A DNA stretch of 35,533 nucleotides, taken from positions 1-35,533 of the forward strand of contig CAMGEK010000007.1 of assembly GCA_946055105.1 (NCBI GenBank), read 5' to 3'. The notes under the pieces are model-generated. The model saw nothing but the letters and a program-made list of their open reading frames with translations. It was not told the DNA's origin and ran no database searches. This document shows, piece by piece, positions 1-9,122 of this stretch (positions are counted from its first letter, which is position 1; every line of letters begins with the position of its first letter). A program made the position numbers and the translations under genes. The DNA is from an uncultured Clostridia bacterium (GTDB lineage Bacteria > Bacillota > Clostridia > Christensenellales > Borkfalkiaceae).

Positions 1-381
1 AACCGACAAAGAATCGGCGCGGCGGGCATGAGGCAAGGGCGAAAAGCCCGACGGCAAGTAAATCAAACCGACAAAGAATCGGCGCGGACGGTAAAGCGCG
101 GTCGGGGCGGACGGGAAAGAGCAGAATCGGCGCGGCGGGCGTGAGGCAAGGTCGAAAAGCCCGACGGCAAGTAAATCAAACCGACAAAGAATCGGCGCGG
201 CGGGCATGAGGCAAGGGCGAAAAGCCCGACGGCGAGTAAATCAAACCGACAAAGAATCGGCGCGGCGGGCATGAGGCAAGGTCGAAAAGCCCGACGGTAA
301 GTAAAGCAAACCGACAAAGAATCGGCGCGGCGGGCATGGGGCAAGGTCGAAAAGCCCGACGGCAAGGAAATCAAACCGACA
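1..381. repeat. Array of 65-bp tandem repeats upstream of uvrB
   Basis: The motif AACCGACAAAGAATCGGCG recurs at 1, 66, 179, 244 and 309, with a truncated copy at 374. The spacing is 65 bp except for unit 2, which is 113 bp because of a 48-bp insertion (about 88-135) ending in a second AGAATCGGCGCGG. Units differ by a few substitutions. Each holds short complementary arms (CCGA...TCGG and CGGGC...GCCCG), so folding of the transcript is possible. The array is already in progress at base 1 and so continues upstream. 65 is not a multiple of 3, so the array is unlikely to be coding. I see no -35/-10 pair and no LexA/DinR-type box in this stretch, so uvrB may be transcribed from further upstream. 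Confidence 0.95.
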
Positions 382-400
382 AGTGATAGGGGAGGCAGAA

Positions 401-2365
401 ATGACGGAACATCGGGAATATCAATTAAAATCGCCCTTTTCCCCCACGGGAGACCAGCCGCAGGCGATCGAAAAGCTGACGGAGGGGGTATTGGACGGAA
501 TCCGCACGCAGGTGCTGGTGGGCGTGACGGGGAGCGGAAAGACGTTCACGATGGCGAACGTCATCAAAAACGTCGGGCGTCCCGCGCTCGTCATCGCGCA
601 TAACAAGACGCTGGCAGCGCAGCTCTGCAACGAATTCCGTGAATTTTTCCCCGATAACCGCGTGGAGTATTTCGTTTCCTATTACGACTATTATCAGCCG
701 GAGAGTTATATTCCGTCCACGGACACCTACATCGAAAAAGACCTGTCCATGAACGACGAAATCGATAAACTGCGCAACGCGGCGACCTGTTCGCTGGGCG
801 AGCGCGACGACGTCATCGTGGTGTCCTCGGTGTCCTGCATCTACGGCTTGGGCGCGCCCGAAGAATTTTTCCGATTGGGCGTATCGCTCCGTCCGGGGCA
901 GGCGATGGAGCGGGACGAGCTGTTGCGGCGGCTCGTGGAGATCCATTATTCGCGCAACGACGTCGATTTCAAGCGTTCGACCTTCCGCGTGCGCGGCGAC
1001 GTGGTGGAGATCTTCCCCGCTTCCAATTCGGAAGTGGCGATCCGCGTGGAATTTTTCGGCGACGAGATCGATAAACTCGGAGAGGAGGACGTCGTCACGG
1101 GGAAGGTGCTCAACGAGCTCAAACACGCGGTCGTGTTCCCCGCAAGCCACTACGCCGTGGGAACGGAACGCCTGCAATCGGCGCTCTCCATGATCGAAGA
1201 GGACCTGCGCGGAGAGGTGAAGGCGTTCGAGGACGCGGGAAAACTGCTCGAAGCGCAGCGGCTCTCTCAGCGGACGGAGCACGATCTGGAAATGATGCGC
1301 GAAATCGGCTACTGTTCGGGCGTGGAGAACTATTCCCGCTACTTCGACGGCAGAAGTCCGGGGCAGCCCTCTTTTACCCTGCTCGATTATTTCCCGAAGA
1401 ACTTCCTCGTCTTTATCGACGAAAGTCACATGACCATTCCGCAGATCCGCGCCATGTACCACGGCGATCTTTCGCGCAAGACCAATCTGGTCGAATACGG
1501 CTTCCGTATGCGCTCGGCATACGACAACCGTCCGCTCACGTTTGAAGAATTCGACGAGCGCGTTCCCCAGCTCATCTGCGTTTCCGCGACGCCCGCGCCC
1601 TACGAACTGTCGCAGGCAGGGCAGGTCGTGGAACAACTCATTCGTCCGACGGGCTTGCTCGATCCGCCCGTGGAAGTCAGACCGACGCGCGGACAGATCG
1701 ACGATCTGCTCTCCGAGATCAGAAAGACGACGGAGGCGGGCGGCAGGACGCTCGTGACCACGCTCACCAAGCGCATGGCGGAGAGCCTGACGGACTATCT
1801 CAAAGAAAACGGCGTAAAGGTGCGGTACATGCACTCGGACATCGACGCGTTGGAGCGGATCGACATCGTAAACGGACTGCGCGCGGGCGAGTTCGACGTG
1901 CTGTGCGGAATCAATCTTCTGCGCGAGGGGCTGGATCTTCCCGAAGTGCGGCTCGTCGCGATTCTGGACGCGGACAAGGAGGGGTTTCTGCGGAGCGAGA
2001 CCTCGCTCGTGCAGACGATCGGGCGCGCGGCGCGCAATGCCGACGGGCGCGTGATCATGTACGCGGATACCGTGACGGGGAGCATGCAACGGGCGATCGG
2101 GGAGACCGACCGCCGCCGCGCCGTTCAGAAGGCGTATAACGAAGCGCACGGAATCGTGCCGCGGACGATCGTCAAAGACGTCAAGTCCTCTTTGAAGATC
2201 ACGACCAAGACGCGCAGGACGGACGAGGTGCGCGCGAAAGATATTCCCGAAGAGATCGAGAAATTAAAGGCGCTGATGAAGATCGCTTCGGCGCAGCTCG
2301 ATTTTGAACGCGCGATCGAAATACGGGAGACGATCGCGGAACTGAGGAAGAGACTGCGGACGTGA
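401..2365 (+). CDS. uvrB: Excinuclease ABC subunit B (UvrB)
   Basis: UvrB is the damage-verifying, helicase-like subunit of nucleotide excision repair. It is loaded by UvrA and then recruits UvrC for incision. The 654-residue product shows Walker A GVTGSGKT at residues 41-48, the Tyr-rich beta-hairpin [12 protein letters not shown] at about 92-103 that inserts between DNA strands, a DESH Walker B box, helicase motif VI (TIGRAARN), and a C-terminal UVR coiled-coil motif (the last ~35 residues) that contacts UvrC. Length is normal for the family. I chose ATG 401 because GGGGAGG at 389-395 sits 5 nt before it. An in-frame GTG at 383 would lie inside the repeat-derived leader with no Shine-Dalgarno. 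It is followed 21 nt later by the HAD-GNAT gene and then uvrA, which suggests one operon. Confidence 0.98.
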   Translation: MTEHREYQLKSPFSPTGDQPQAIEKLTEGVLDGIRTQVLVGVTGSGKTFTMANVIKNVGRPALVIAHNKTLAAQLCNEFREFFPDNRVEYFVSYYDYYQPESYIPSTDTYIEKDLSMNDEIDKLRNAATCSLGERDDVIVVSSVSCIYGLGAPEEFFRLGVSLRPGQAMERDELLRRLVEIHYSRNDVDFKRSTFRVRGDVVEIFPASNSEVAIRVEFFGDEIDKLGEEDVVTGKVLNELKHAVVFPASHYAVGTERLQSALSMIEEDLRGEVKAFEDAGKLLEAQRLSQRTEHDLEMMREIGYCSGVENYSRYFDGRSPGQPSFTLLDYFPKNFLVFIDESHMTIPQIRAMYHGDLSRKTNLVEYGFRMRSAYDNRPLTFEEFDERVPQLICVSATPAPYELSQAGQVVEQLIRPTGLLDPPVEVRPTRGQIDDLLSEIRKTTEAGGRTLVTTLTKRMAESLTDYLKENGVKVRYMHSDIDALERIDIVNGLRAGEFDVLCGINLLREGLDLPEVRLVAILDADKEGFLRSETSLVQTIGRAARNADGRVIMYADTVTGSMQRAIGETDRRRAVQKAYNEAHGIVPRTIVKDVKSSLKITTKTRRTDEVRAKDIPEEIEKLKALMKIASAQLDFERAIEIRETIAELRKRLRT

Positions 2366-2386
2366 CTTCCGCGGCGGGAGGAGAGC

Positions 2387-3667
2387 ATGAAAATCGCGGT
2401 GGATCTCGACGATACGCTGAGCGTCGTCGACAGAGTGACGCGGGCGAGCGGCTATATCGCGCGGGAGGGACTGCCCTACCGATTGGTCGATCCCGACGCG
2501 TTGCGCATTGCGGATGCGTTCGATTGGGACGCGGAAGAGGCGACGAAATTCGTGCGCGCGGGCGGGCTCGCCGTGTTTACGGAAGCGGAGGCGCGGAAGG
2601 GCGCGCGCGAAACGCTGACGGCATGGCGGGCAGCGGGGCATACCGTGACCGTACTGACGGCGCGACAGAGAGATTGGTTCGGCAATCCTTCCCGCCTGAC
2701 GCGGGATTGGCTGGAAAAACGCAAAATCCCCTTCGACGAAATCGTGGCGGAGGCGACGGACAAGGGCAGGTACTGCGCCGAACACGGAATTTCCGTTCTG
2801 ATCGACAACGATTTCGCAACGTGCGCCGCCGCGCAGGAGCGCGGCGTGTACGCGGTGCTGGCAGTCAGGCGCGCAAACGCCGCCGACGCGGGCAAGATCG
2901 CCTTTCGCGGAGCGAGCTGGGCGCAGATCGCGGAGACCGTGTCGCGGATTGCCGAGACCGTCGGTCGGCGGGATCGGTTGCTTGCCGCCGCGCCCGCCCG
3001 CCGATCGGAGCGGTACGACGGCTGGGAACTGCGGTTTGACGAATGGACGGGCAGGCGCGGGAATTGCGTGATCCCGCTGAATCCCTCCCGCCGCGGCGTG
3101 CAAGAGAAACTCGCCGCGGTCGGCGCACGGTACGCGGCGGCGGGAAAACCCTGTCGGTTTCTGCTCACGGAGGCGGACGCCGCGCTCGCGGAGACGTTGA
3201 GAGCGCGCGGATTCCGCTTTGAGAGCGCGGTCGAATGGATGCGGCTCGATCGGATCGCGGAACAACGGCTTGCGGATTCGGCGCGCGCGTCCGACGAGCC
3301 GACGGCATGGCGGGAGGACTACCGCGCCGTGCGCGGCGGGAACTGTACGCGCGACGTCTCGCGGGGCGGCGACCGTCGGGTATTCGTCTCGCTGTATGAG
3401 GGCGAGCGTCCCGTCGCGGTCGCGTCCGGCGTACTCATCGGAGACGAGGCGACGCTGTTCGACGTATGCGTGAGACCGGATATGCGCCGTCGCGGGTACG
3501 GTCGCGCGGTCGTGGAGTCGACGCTCGCGGCGTGTCGCGCGCGGGGCGCGACGCATGCGGTTCTGCAAGCGGAAAAGGACAATTTCGCGGCGAAGGCGCT
3601 TTACCGCGCGGCGGGATTTTACCGCGTTGCGGAGTACTTCTATCTGACGGACGGCGCGGGCGCATGA
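2387..3667 (+). CDS. HAD phosphatase (5'-nucleotidase-like) fused to a GNAT acetyltransferase
   Basis: A 426-aa two-domain protein. Residues 1 to about 165 carry the haloacid dehalogenase motifs: DLDDT at 6-10 (nucleophile D6, acid/base D8), a Thr motif in LTAR, a Lys in DKGRYC, and DND as the metal-binding acidic motif. The arrangement resembles bacterial 5'(3')-nucleotidase-like HADs. After a linker, the last ~200 residues look like GNAT N-acetyltransferase: the acetyl-CoA loop RRRGYG at 367-372 follows a VRP strand, and the final part has the usual NxxAxxLYxxxGF pattern. The ATG follows a GGGAGGAGAG ribosome site. It lies between uvrB and uvrA (gaps 21 and 43 nt). Substrates of both halves are unknown; nucleotide clean-up is only a contextual guess. 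Both domain assignments are fairly secure. Confidence 0.85.
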   Translation: MKIAVDLDDTLSVVDRVTRASGYIAREGLPYRLVDPDALRIADAFDWDAEEATKFVRAGGLAVFTEAEARKGARETLTAWRAAGHTVTVLTARQRDWFGNPSRLTRDWLEKRKIPFDEIVAEATDKGRYCAEHGISVLIDNDFATCAAAQERGVYAVLAVRRANAADAGKIAFRGASWAQIAETVSRIAETVGRRDRLLAAAPARRSERYDGWELRFDEWTGRRGNCVIPLNPSRRGVQEKLAAVGARYAAAGKPCRFLLTEADAALAETLRARGFRFESAVEWMRLDRIAEQRLADSARASDEPTAWREDYRAVRGGNCTRDVSRGGDRRVFVSLYEGERPVAVASGVLIGDEATLFDVCVRPDMRRRGYGRAVVESTLAACRARGATHAVLQAEKDNFAAKALYRAAGFYRVAEYFYLTDGAGA

Positions 3668-3710
3668 AATCTGCGCCCGGGCAAAGAATAGAGTAGAGAA
3701 AGGAACGGTC

Positions 3711-6524
3711 ATGAACGGAGAAATATACGTTAAAGGCGCGAAGGAAAACAATCTGAAAAATATCGACGTGCATATTCCGCGCGGAACGCTCACCGTATTT
3801 ACGGGGCTTTCGGGAAGCGGGAAGAGCACGCTGGCGTTTGAAACCATTTTTGCGGAGGGGCAGAGGCGGTACATGGAGAGTCTCTCCTCTTACGCGCGGC
3901 AGTTTCTGGGCATGATGGAAAAACCGGACGTGGAGAGCATCGAAGGGCTTTCCCCCGCCATTTCCATCGATCAGAAGACGACGTCGCACAATCCGCGTTC
4001 GACGGTGGGAACGGTGACGGAGATCTACGACTATCTCCGATTGCTGTTTGCGCGCGTGGGAACGCCGCATTGCCCCGTCTGCGGCAGGGAAATCCGTCGG
4101 CAGACGGTGGACGAGATCGCCGACCGCGTGACGGAGCTTCCCGCAGGGAGCAAAATCCTCGTCGTCGCGCCCGTGGTGCGGGGGAAGAAGGGGGAATACC
4201 GCAAGGAGTTGGAGGGCTTCCGCAAGAGCGGCTACGCCCGCGTGAAGATCGACGGCATCGTTTACGATTTGCAGGAGGAGATCACGCTCGACAAGAACGT
4301 CAAACACACGATCGGCGTCGTCGTGGACCGTCTCGTCGTCAAAGAGGGAATTTTGCGCCGTCTGACGGACAGTCTCGAAACGGCGCTCGCGCTTGCGGAC
4401 GGACTCGTGATCATAGACCGGGAGGGCGAGGAGACGCTGTATTCTTCCCGCTATTCCTGTCCCGATTGCAACGTTTCGATCGAAGAGATCGAACCGAGAC
4501 TGTTCTCGTTCAACACGCCCTACGGGGCATGTCCGACCTGTACGGGGTTGGGGTTCCGTCAATCGGTGGACGCCGATCTGATCTGTCCGGACAAGAGCAA
4601 GACGCTCCGCGAGGGCGCGATTAAAATCAGCGGCTGGAATCTCGATTCCTCTTCGGTCACGCAGATGTACCTGGGCGCGCTCTCCCGTCGGTACAAGTTC
4701 TCGCTCGACGTGCCCGTGAAAGATCTCCCGCAGGAGACGTACGACCTGCTCATGTACGGAAACGACGGGGAAAAGATCGATCTCGAATACAATACCAGAA
4801 CGTTCCGCAGTTCGTATCAGGCGGCGTGGGAGGGATTCGTCAACAACTTACAGCGTCGGTACAATCAGACGTCGTCGGACGGCGTGAAGTACGACATCGA
4901 ACGGTACATGCGTACCTGCGACTGTCCGACCTGCCGCGGTCGGCGGTTGAAAAAAGAGGCGCTCGCCGTCACCGTCGCGGGCAAAAACATCTCGGAAGTC
5001 TGCGACATGCCCGTAAAGGAGCTGAAAGCGTTCGTCGGCGGGCTCGCGCTCTCCGAAACGCAGCACGCGATCGCGGACGTCATTCTCAAAGAAATCGGCA
5101 GCCGCACGGACTTTCTCATCGGCGTGGGGCTGGACTATCTGACGCTCTCGCGTTCGGCGGCGACGCTTTCGGGCGGGGAGAGTCAGCGGATCCGTCTCGC
5201 CACGCAGATCGGGAGCGCGCTGACGGGCGTGCTGTATATTCTCGACGAGCCGAGCATCGGGCTACACCAGCGGGATAACGAAAAACTGCTCGCGTCGTTG
5301 CGCGGGTTGCGCGATCTCGGCAACACGCTCATCGTCGTCGAGCACGACGAGGACACGATCCGCGCCGCGGACTATCTCGTGGACATAGGTCCGAAAGCGG
5401 GCGTTTTCGGCGGAGAGGTGGTCGCGTGCGGCACGCAGGAGGATCTGATGAACGAGCCGCGCTCGATCACGGGCGACTATCTTGCGGGCAGGCGCAAAAT
5501 CGAAGTTCCGTCCGTGCGCAAACAGCCGGACGGGCGTTGGCTTCGCGCGACGGGCTGTCGGCAGAACAATCTCCGCGGCATCACGGTTGAGATTCCCGCG
5601 GGGCTCGTCACGGCGGTGACGGGAGTGAGCGGTTCGGGCAAATCCTCTCTCGTCAACGAAATCCTTCTGCCGCGCCTTGCGAACGTGCTCAACGGCGCGC
5701 ATCAGCCGGAGGGTAAGTTCGATTCCGTGGAGGGAACGGAATATTTCGATAAAGTCATCGCGATCGATCAGTCTCCCATCGGCAGAACGCCGCGCTCCAA
5801 TCCCGCGACTTATACGGGCGTGTTCACCATGATCCGCGAGCTGTTCGCGCAGACGGCGGACGCCAAGGCGAAGGGGTTCAAATCGGGGAGATTTTCCTTT
5901 AACGTCGCGGGCGGGCGGTGCGAGAACTGCGCGGGCGACGGCATCATGCAGATCGCGATGCACTTTCTGCCCGACGTGTACGTTCCTTGCGAGGTCTGCG
6001 GCGGAAAGCGGTACAACCGCGAGACGCTGGAAGTCAAATACAAGGGCAAGTCGATTTCGGACGTGCTCGACATGACGGTGGAGGAGGCGTGCGAATTTTT
6101 CCGACCGGTTCCTTCCATATTCAATAAACTGCAAACGCTCCGCGAAGTGGGGTTGGGGTATATCAGGCTCGGACAGAGCGCGACGACGCTTTCGGGCGGC
6201 GAAGCGCAACGCGTGAAGCTTGCGACGGAGCTTTCCAAGCGTTCGACGGGAAAGACCTTTTATATCCTCGACGAGCCGACCACGGGATTGCACAGTTACG
6301 ACGTGGATAAGCTCGTGCAGATCCTGTTGCGCCTGCGCGAGAGCGGAAACACGGTGCTCGTCATCGAGCACAATCTCGACGTCGTAAAGGTCGCCGATTG
6401 GATCGTCGATCTCGGACCCGAGGGCGGCGACGGCGGCGGAACGGTGATCTGTACGGGAACGCCCGAGACCGTCGCGGCGTGCGAAGAGAGCTATACGGGG
6501 CGGTTTCTCAAAAAAATGCTGTAA
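3711..6524 (+). CDS. uvrA: Excinuclease ABC subunit A (UvrA)
   Basis: UvrA is the DNA-damage sensor ATPase of nucleotide excision repair. It works as a dimer with UvrB. The 937-residue product has two ABC ATPase halves. The first Walker A is GLSGSGKST at residues 32-40 and the second is GVSGSGKSS near 640; each half has an LSGGE signature and an ILDEP Walker B. Zinc-binding CxxC pairs are visible in CPVCGRE and in CPDC...CPTC, and in the C-terminal CENC...CEVC finger that contacts DNA. Length matches typical UvrA (about 940). The ATG at 3711 follows AGAAAGGAAC. It ends 11 nt before the aminotransferase, which is probably co-transcribed. Confidence 0.98.
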   Translation: MNGEIYVKGAKENNLKNIDVHIPRGTLTVFTGLSGSGKSTLAFETIFAEGQRRYMESLSSYARQFLGMMEKPDVESIEGLSPAISIDQKTTSHNPRSTVGTVTEIYDYLRLLFARVGTPHCPVCGREIRRQTVDEIADRVTELPAGSKILVVAPVVRGKKGEYRKELEGFRKSGYARVKIDGIVYDLQEEITLDKNVKHTIGVVVDRLVVKEGILRRLTDSLETALALADGLVIIDREGEETLYSSRYSCPDCNVSIEEIEPRLFSFNTPYGACPTCTGLGFRQSVDADLICPDKSKTLREGAIKISGWNLDSSSVTQMYLGALSRRYKFSLDVPVKDLPQETYDLLMYGNDGEKIDLEYNTRTFRSSYQAAWEGFVNNLQRRYNQTSSDGVKYDIERYMRTCDCPTCRGRRLKKEALAVTVAGKNISEVCDMPVKELKAFVGGLALSETQHAIADVILKEIGSRTDFLIGVGLDYLTLSRSAATLSGGESQRIRLATQIGSALTGVLYILDEPSIGLHQRDNEKLLASLRGLRDLGNTLIVVEHDEDTIRAADYLVDIGPKAGVFGGEVVACGTQEDLMNEPRSITGDYLAGRRKIEVPSVRKQPDGRWLRATGCRQNNLRGITVEIPAGLVTAVTGVSGSGKSSLVNEILLPRLANVLNGAHQPEGKFDSVEGTEYFDKVIAIDQSPIGRTPRSNPATYTGVFTMIRELFAQTADAKAKGFKSGRFSFNVAGGRCENCAGDGIMQIAMHFLPDVYVPCEVCGGKRYNRETLEVKYKGKSISDVLDMTVEEACEFFRPVPSIFNKLQTLREVGLGYIRLGQSATTLSGGEAQRVKLATELSKRSTGKTFYILDEPTTGLHSYDVDKLVQILLRLRESGNTVLVIEHNLDVVKVADWIVDLGPEGGDGGGTVICTGTPETVAACEESYTGRFLKKML

Positions 6525-6535
6525 GGAGAAAGAGC

Positions 6536-7720
6536 ATGGTAAACGAAAGAATGAAAAAACTCGGTTCGGAGCGTTCGGCGATCCGGGAGCTGTTCGAGTA
6601 CGGGAACGCGCGCGCGGCGGAGATCGGACGGGAGAACGTGTACGATTTTTCGCTGGGGAATCCCAACGCGCCCGCGCCCGCGTGCGTGCGGGAGGAGATC
6701 GAACGGCTTTTGCGCGATACGAAGCCTGAGGTTCTGCACGGATACACCTCCGCGCAGGGCGCGGCGGACGTGCGGCAGGCGGTCGCCGACTATATCCGCA
6801 AGACGTTCGGCGTCCCCATGCGCCCCGATCTCGTGTACATGACGTGCGGCGCGGCGGCGTCTTTGACGGTCGCGCTCAACGCGCTCTGCGAAGCGGGCGA
6901 CGAATTTGTCGTCGTTGCGCCCTATTTCCCCGAATATAAAGTATTCGTCGAGGGCGCGGGCGGCAAGGTCGTGACGGCACGCTCGGACGAGCGGTTTCAT
7001 CTCGATCTGAACGCGCTCGACGAAGCGATCGGAGAACGGACGAAGGCGGTGTTGATCAATTCGCCCAACAACCCGACGGGCGCGGTGTACGGCGAACGCG
7101 AACTCGCCGCGCTTGCGGCTCTGCTGCGCAGAAAGAGCGCGGAACGCGGCGCGCCCGTTCTGCTCCTTTCGGACGAACCCTATCGCGAACTCAGCTACGG
7201 CGCGGAAGTGCCCTATCTCATGAACTTGTACGAAAACACCGTCGTGTGCTATTCCTTTTCCAAGTCGCTTTCGCTGGCGGGGGAGCGGATCGGGTATATC
7301 GCGGTCAGTCCGCAGGCGGAGCGCGCGGAGGAGCTCTACGCGGCGGTCTGCGGCGCGGGGCGCAGTCTCGGATTCGTCTGCGCGCCCGCTCTGTTTCAAC
7401 GGGTGGCGGCGAAATGTCTCGGAAAGACGAGCGACGTCGAAGTATACGCGCGCAACCGCGCCGTTCTGTACGACGCGCTCACCCGCGCGGGATTCGAGTG
7501 CGTGAAGCCTGAGGGCGCGTTCTATCTGTTCGTGAAATCGCCCGAACCCGACGCGGTTCGCTTCTGCGAGCGGGCGAAAAAATACGAGCTGTTGCTCGTT
7601 CCGTCGGACAGTTTCGGCGTGAAGGGCTACGCGCGCGTCTCCTATTGCGTATCGTCGGAGATGATCGGGCGCGCGCTTCCCGCTTTTGAAAAACTCGCGA
7701 AAGAATATTTCGGGCGCTGA
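6536..7720 (+). CDS. Class I/II PLP-dependent aminotransferase
   Basis: A 394-aa fold-type I aminotransferase, related to aspartate/aromatic aminotransferases, that moves an amino group between an amino acid and a 2-oxo acid in the cytoplasm. Visible family features are SLGNPN near the N-terminus, the NSPNNPTG motif, SDEPYRELSY (cofactor-ring Asp and Tyr), and SFSKSLSLAGERIGY with K243 as the predicted Schiff-base lysine. The open frame extends further upstream inside uvrA, but ATG 6536 has GTAAGGAGAAAG just before it and begins the conserved sequence, so I use that start. The substrate cannot be told from sequence. It is the last gene of the uvrB-uvrA run and is followed directly by a strong hairpin. 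Confidence 0.93.
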   Translation: MVNERMKKLGSERSAIRELFEYGNARAAEIGRENVYDFSLGNPNAPAPACVREEIERLLRDTKPEVLHGYTSAQGAADVRQAVADYIRKTFGVPMRPDLVYMTCGAAASLTVALNALCEAGDEFVVVAPYFPEYKVFVEGAGGKVVTARSDERFHLDLNALDEAIGERTKAVLINSPNNPTGAVYGERELAALAALLRRKSAERGAPVLLLSDEPYRELSYGAEVPYLMNLYENTVVCYSFSKSLSLAGERIGYIAVSPQAERAEELYAAVCGAGRSLGFVCAPALFQRVAAKCLGKTSDVEVYARNRAVLYDALTRAGFECVKPEGAFYLFVKSPEPDAVRFCERAKKYELLLVPSDSFGVKGYARVSYCVSSEMIGRALPAFEKLAKEYFGR

Positions 7721-7737
7721 TTGCGCGCTCGGTCGAA

Positions 7738-7780
7738 ACGCGCGGGCGGTTTTCTTCGGAAAACCGCCCGCGCGTGTTTT
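7738..7780 (+). terminator. Intrinsic terminator of the uvrB-aminotransferase operon
   Basis: A perfect 17-bp stem (7738-7754 with 7759-7775) closed by a TTCG tetraloop and followed by GTTTT, starting 17 nt after the aminotransferase stop codon. Confidence 0.93.
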
Positions 7781-7787
7781 CGGGAAC

Positions 7788-7877
7788 GGAATAATTCCGT
7801 CCGCAGAGAAAAGGAGAATCCCGTCGGGGTTCTCCTTTTCTCTGCGGTCTTACCGTCGGACTTGCCGCAAGCCGCGG
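7788..7877. repeat. 90-bp direct repeat, copy 1 (left end of the fructan cluster)
   Basis: Bases 7788-7864 are identical over 77 bp to 24015-24091 in the same orientation. The match continues to 7877 with two mismatches. The core (7801-7847) is a near-perfect hairpin with a 22-bp stem including one G-U pair (left arm CCGCAGAGAAAAGGAGAA), preceded by the small palindrome CGGAATAATTCCG. No U-tract follows on either strand, so it is not a textbook terminator, though it could act as one between the convergent aminotransferase and LacI genes. The two copies flank the whole fructan gene set. Confidence 0.95.
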
Positions 7878-7910
7878 TGAACTTGCGTTGTTCCGATCTC
7901 CCGCGGGCGT

Positions 7911-8930
7911 TTACCGCGCGGTGGATTCGCGGGGGACGGGTTTCGCGCCGACGATGATCATCCGTGCGGGCGCGGCGGGGTTCTCGATCCGATGGACGAG
8001 CGTCCGAACGGTCTCCGAACCGAGAAATTCTTTGTTGACGGAAAAGGTGGTGAGGGTGGGGCGGGAAGCGACCGTCTCCGCGACGTTGTCGAATCCGACG
8101 ACCAGGACGTCGTCCGGCACGGCGACGCCGAGCGGTTTGAGCGCGTTGCAGACGGCGCGCGCGACGAAATCGTTACAGCAGATAAAACATTCGGGACGAT
8201 TGACGAGTTTGAGGATTTCCGTTGACAGCGCGGCGGGGTTTCCGTAATCGAACGTTTCGTCGCTGCACAGGACGTCGTCCGCGGCGGCGTGGGGGCAGCC
8301 TTGCGCGGCGAGCGCCGTCAGCATGCCGTGATAGCGTTCGCGGAAGCTCATGCAGTGTTCGGGATCGCCGACGAAGCAGAAGCGGGAAATCCGATACCGT
8401 TTTCTCAGCCGCAGGACGAGATCGTACACCGAACGGAAGTCGTTGACGGCGATGACGTCGAACGCGCCCGCGGCGGCGTCCTGCGCGGTGAAATCGATGA
8501 AGCAGACGGGCTTCCCGAAATTGACGAGCCTCGTGTTGAAATCCTTGTTGAAACATTCGATGGCGACGATTCCCGACACGTTGATCTCCTTAACGTAATT
8601 GGCGAAGTCGGAAAAGGGCGTGCGATCCCGATGATAGGTGTATTGAAAGAGCTCGTAATTTTTGGCGTAACAGGAATTTTCGATACCGCGGATAATCGGC
8701 ACGAAATAGTTGATGTTGTTGAGCGGTTTCCCCGAAACGAGCAGAATCCGATAGGACGGCGATGCGCCCTGCTCGGCATTGATGGATTTGTAGTTGAGCT
8801 CCCGCGCCTTATTCAGAACGAGCTCCCGCGTCTTTTCGGGAACGTAATGCCCGTTCAGCGCCTTGGCTACCGTGTTCCGCGAAAGATTCAGTTGTTCCGC
8901 AATGCTCTTGATCGTAACGGCTTTTTTCAT
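7911..8930 (-). CDS. LacI-family transcriptional regulator of the fructan operon
   Basis: A 339-aa DNA-binding protein. Residues ~5-27 form the LacI helix-turn-helix with hinge (TIKSIAEQLNLSRNTVAKALNG). The rest is a periplasmic-binding-protein-like sensor domain, with VVGFDNVAETVASRPTLTT as the typical C-terminal core. It is divergent from the fructan operon across a 270-bp control region, so a sugar-released repressor (or activator) of that operon is the natural reading, with a fructose-type or fructo-oligosaccharide effector inferred. The start ATG (8930) has GGAGG at 8937-8941. The predicted transcription start is near 8941, so the leader would be only about 11 nt, starting at the ribosome site itself. 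Its 3' end lies 33 bp from direct-repeat copy 1. Confidence 0.93.
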   Translation of the reverse strand: MKKAVTIKSIAEQLNLSRNTVAKALNGHYVPEKTRELVLNKARELNYKSINAEQGASPSYRILLVSGKPLNNINYFVPIIRGIENSCYAKNYELFQYTYHRDRTPFSDFANYVKEINVSGIVAIECFNKDFNTRLVNFGKPVCFIDFTAQDAAAGAFDVIAVNDFRSVYDLVLRLRKRYRISRFCFVGDPEHCMSFRERYHGMLTALAAQGCPHAAADDVLCSDETFDYGNPAALSTEILKLVNRPECFICCNDFVARAVCNALKPLGVAVPDDVLVVGFDNVAETVASRPTLTTFSVNKEFLGSETVRTLVHRIENPAAPARMIIVGAKPVPRESTAR

Positions 8931-8947
8931 TTTTTTCCTCCGTTTCC

Positions 8948-8976
8948 ATTATAACACAATGTTTTGAAAATAGCAA
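8948..8976 (-). promoter_or_regulatory. Promoter of the lacI-type regulator
   Basis: On the minus strand, TATAAT (plus-strand 8948-8953) is preceded by TG for an extended -10. TTGCTA (8971-8976) is a 4/6 match to the -35 at a 17-bp spacing. Confidence 0.75.
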
Positions 8977-8981
8977 CTTAA

Positions 8982-9033
8982 TTTTGTCAAATGCGCAAAA
9001 ATTCGCCGCATTTTGATTTGCAAATGCACAAAA
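8982..9033. promoter_or_regulatory. Candidate operator pair for the LacI-type regulator
   Basis: CAAATGCGCAAAA (8988-9000) and CAAATGCACAAAA (9021-9033) are a 13-bp direct repeat with one mismatch, spaced 33 bp (about three helical turns). Each is preceded by TTTTG (8982-8986 and 9011-9015), and the second contains the palindrome ATTTGCAAAT (9016-9025). They sit between the two divergent promoters, where an autoregulating LacI protein would bind. This is inferred from repetition and position only. Confidence 0.5.
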
Positions 9034-9046
9034 TATGAAGAAGATC

Positions 9047-9075
9047 TTGACACGAAACGGCGCTTTGGATATGAT
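9047..9075 (+). promoter_or_regulatory. Sigma-A promoter of the fructan operon
   Basis: Consensus TTGACA (9047-9052), 17-bp spacer, TATGAT (9070-9075). The predicted start is near 9082, giving a leader of about 120 nt. The -35 overlaps the 8-bp palindrome AAGATCTT (9041-9048). Confidence 0.9.
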
Positions 9076-9122
9076 GATACTGCAAGAAAGCCGCAGAAAC
9101 GCTCTCCGTCGGGCGTACGGCT

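Noticed and set aside
63-374. Minus-strand 103-codon frame across the 65-bp repeats
   Set aside because: The period is not a multiple of 3, the peptide is an artefact of the repeat, and no ribosome site is present.
1-381. Possible CRISPR array
   Set aside because: Whole 65-bp units repeat end to end with no unique spacers, and no cas genes are present.
383-400. GTG 383 as the uvrB start
   Set aside because: No Shine-Dalgarno, it lies in repeat-derived sequence, and ATG 401 has a perfect ribosome site.
425-2149. Long minus-strand open frame (574 codons) opposite uvrB, and similar long antisense frames opposite uvrA, the GH32 genes and the ABC genes
   Set aside because: They mirror high-G+C coding genes, have no recognisable domains or ribosome sites, and the plus-strand products are certain.
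7801-7847. Treating the repeat hairpin purely as a rho-independent terminator
   Set aside because: No U-tract follows on either strand, and a complete terminator already lies at 7738-7780. I list it as a repeat with possible 3'-end function.
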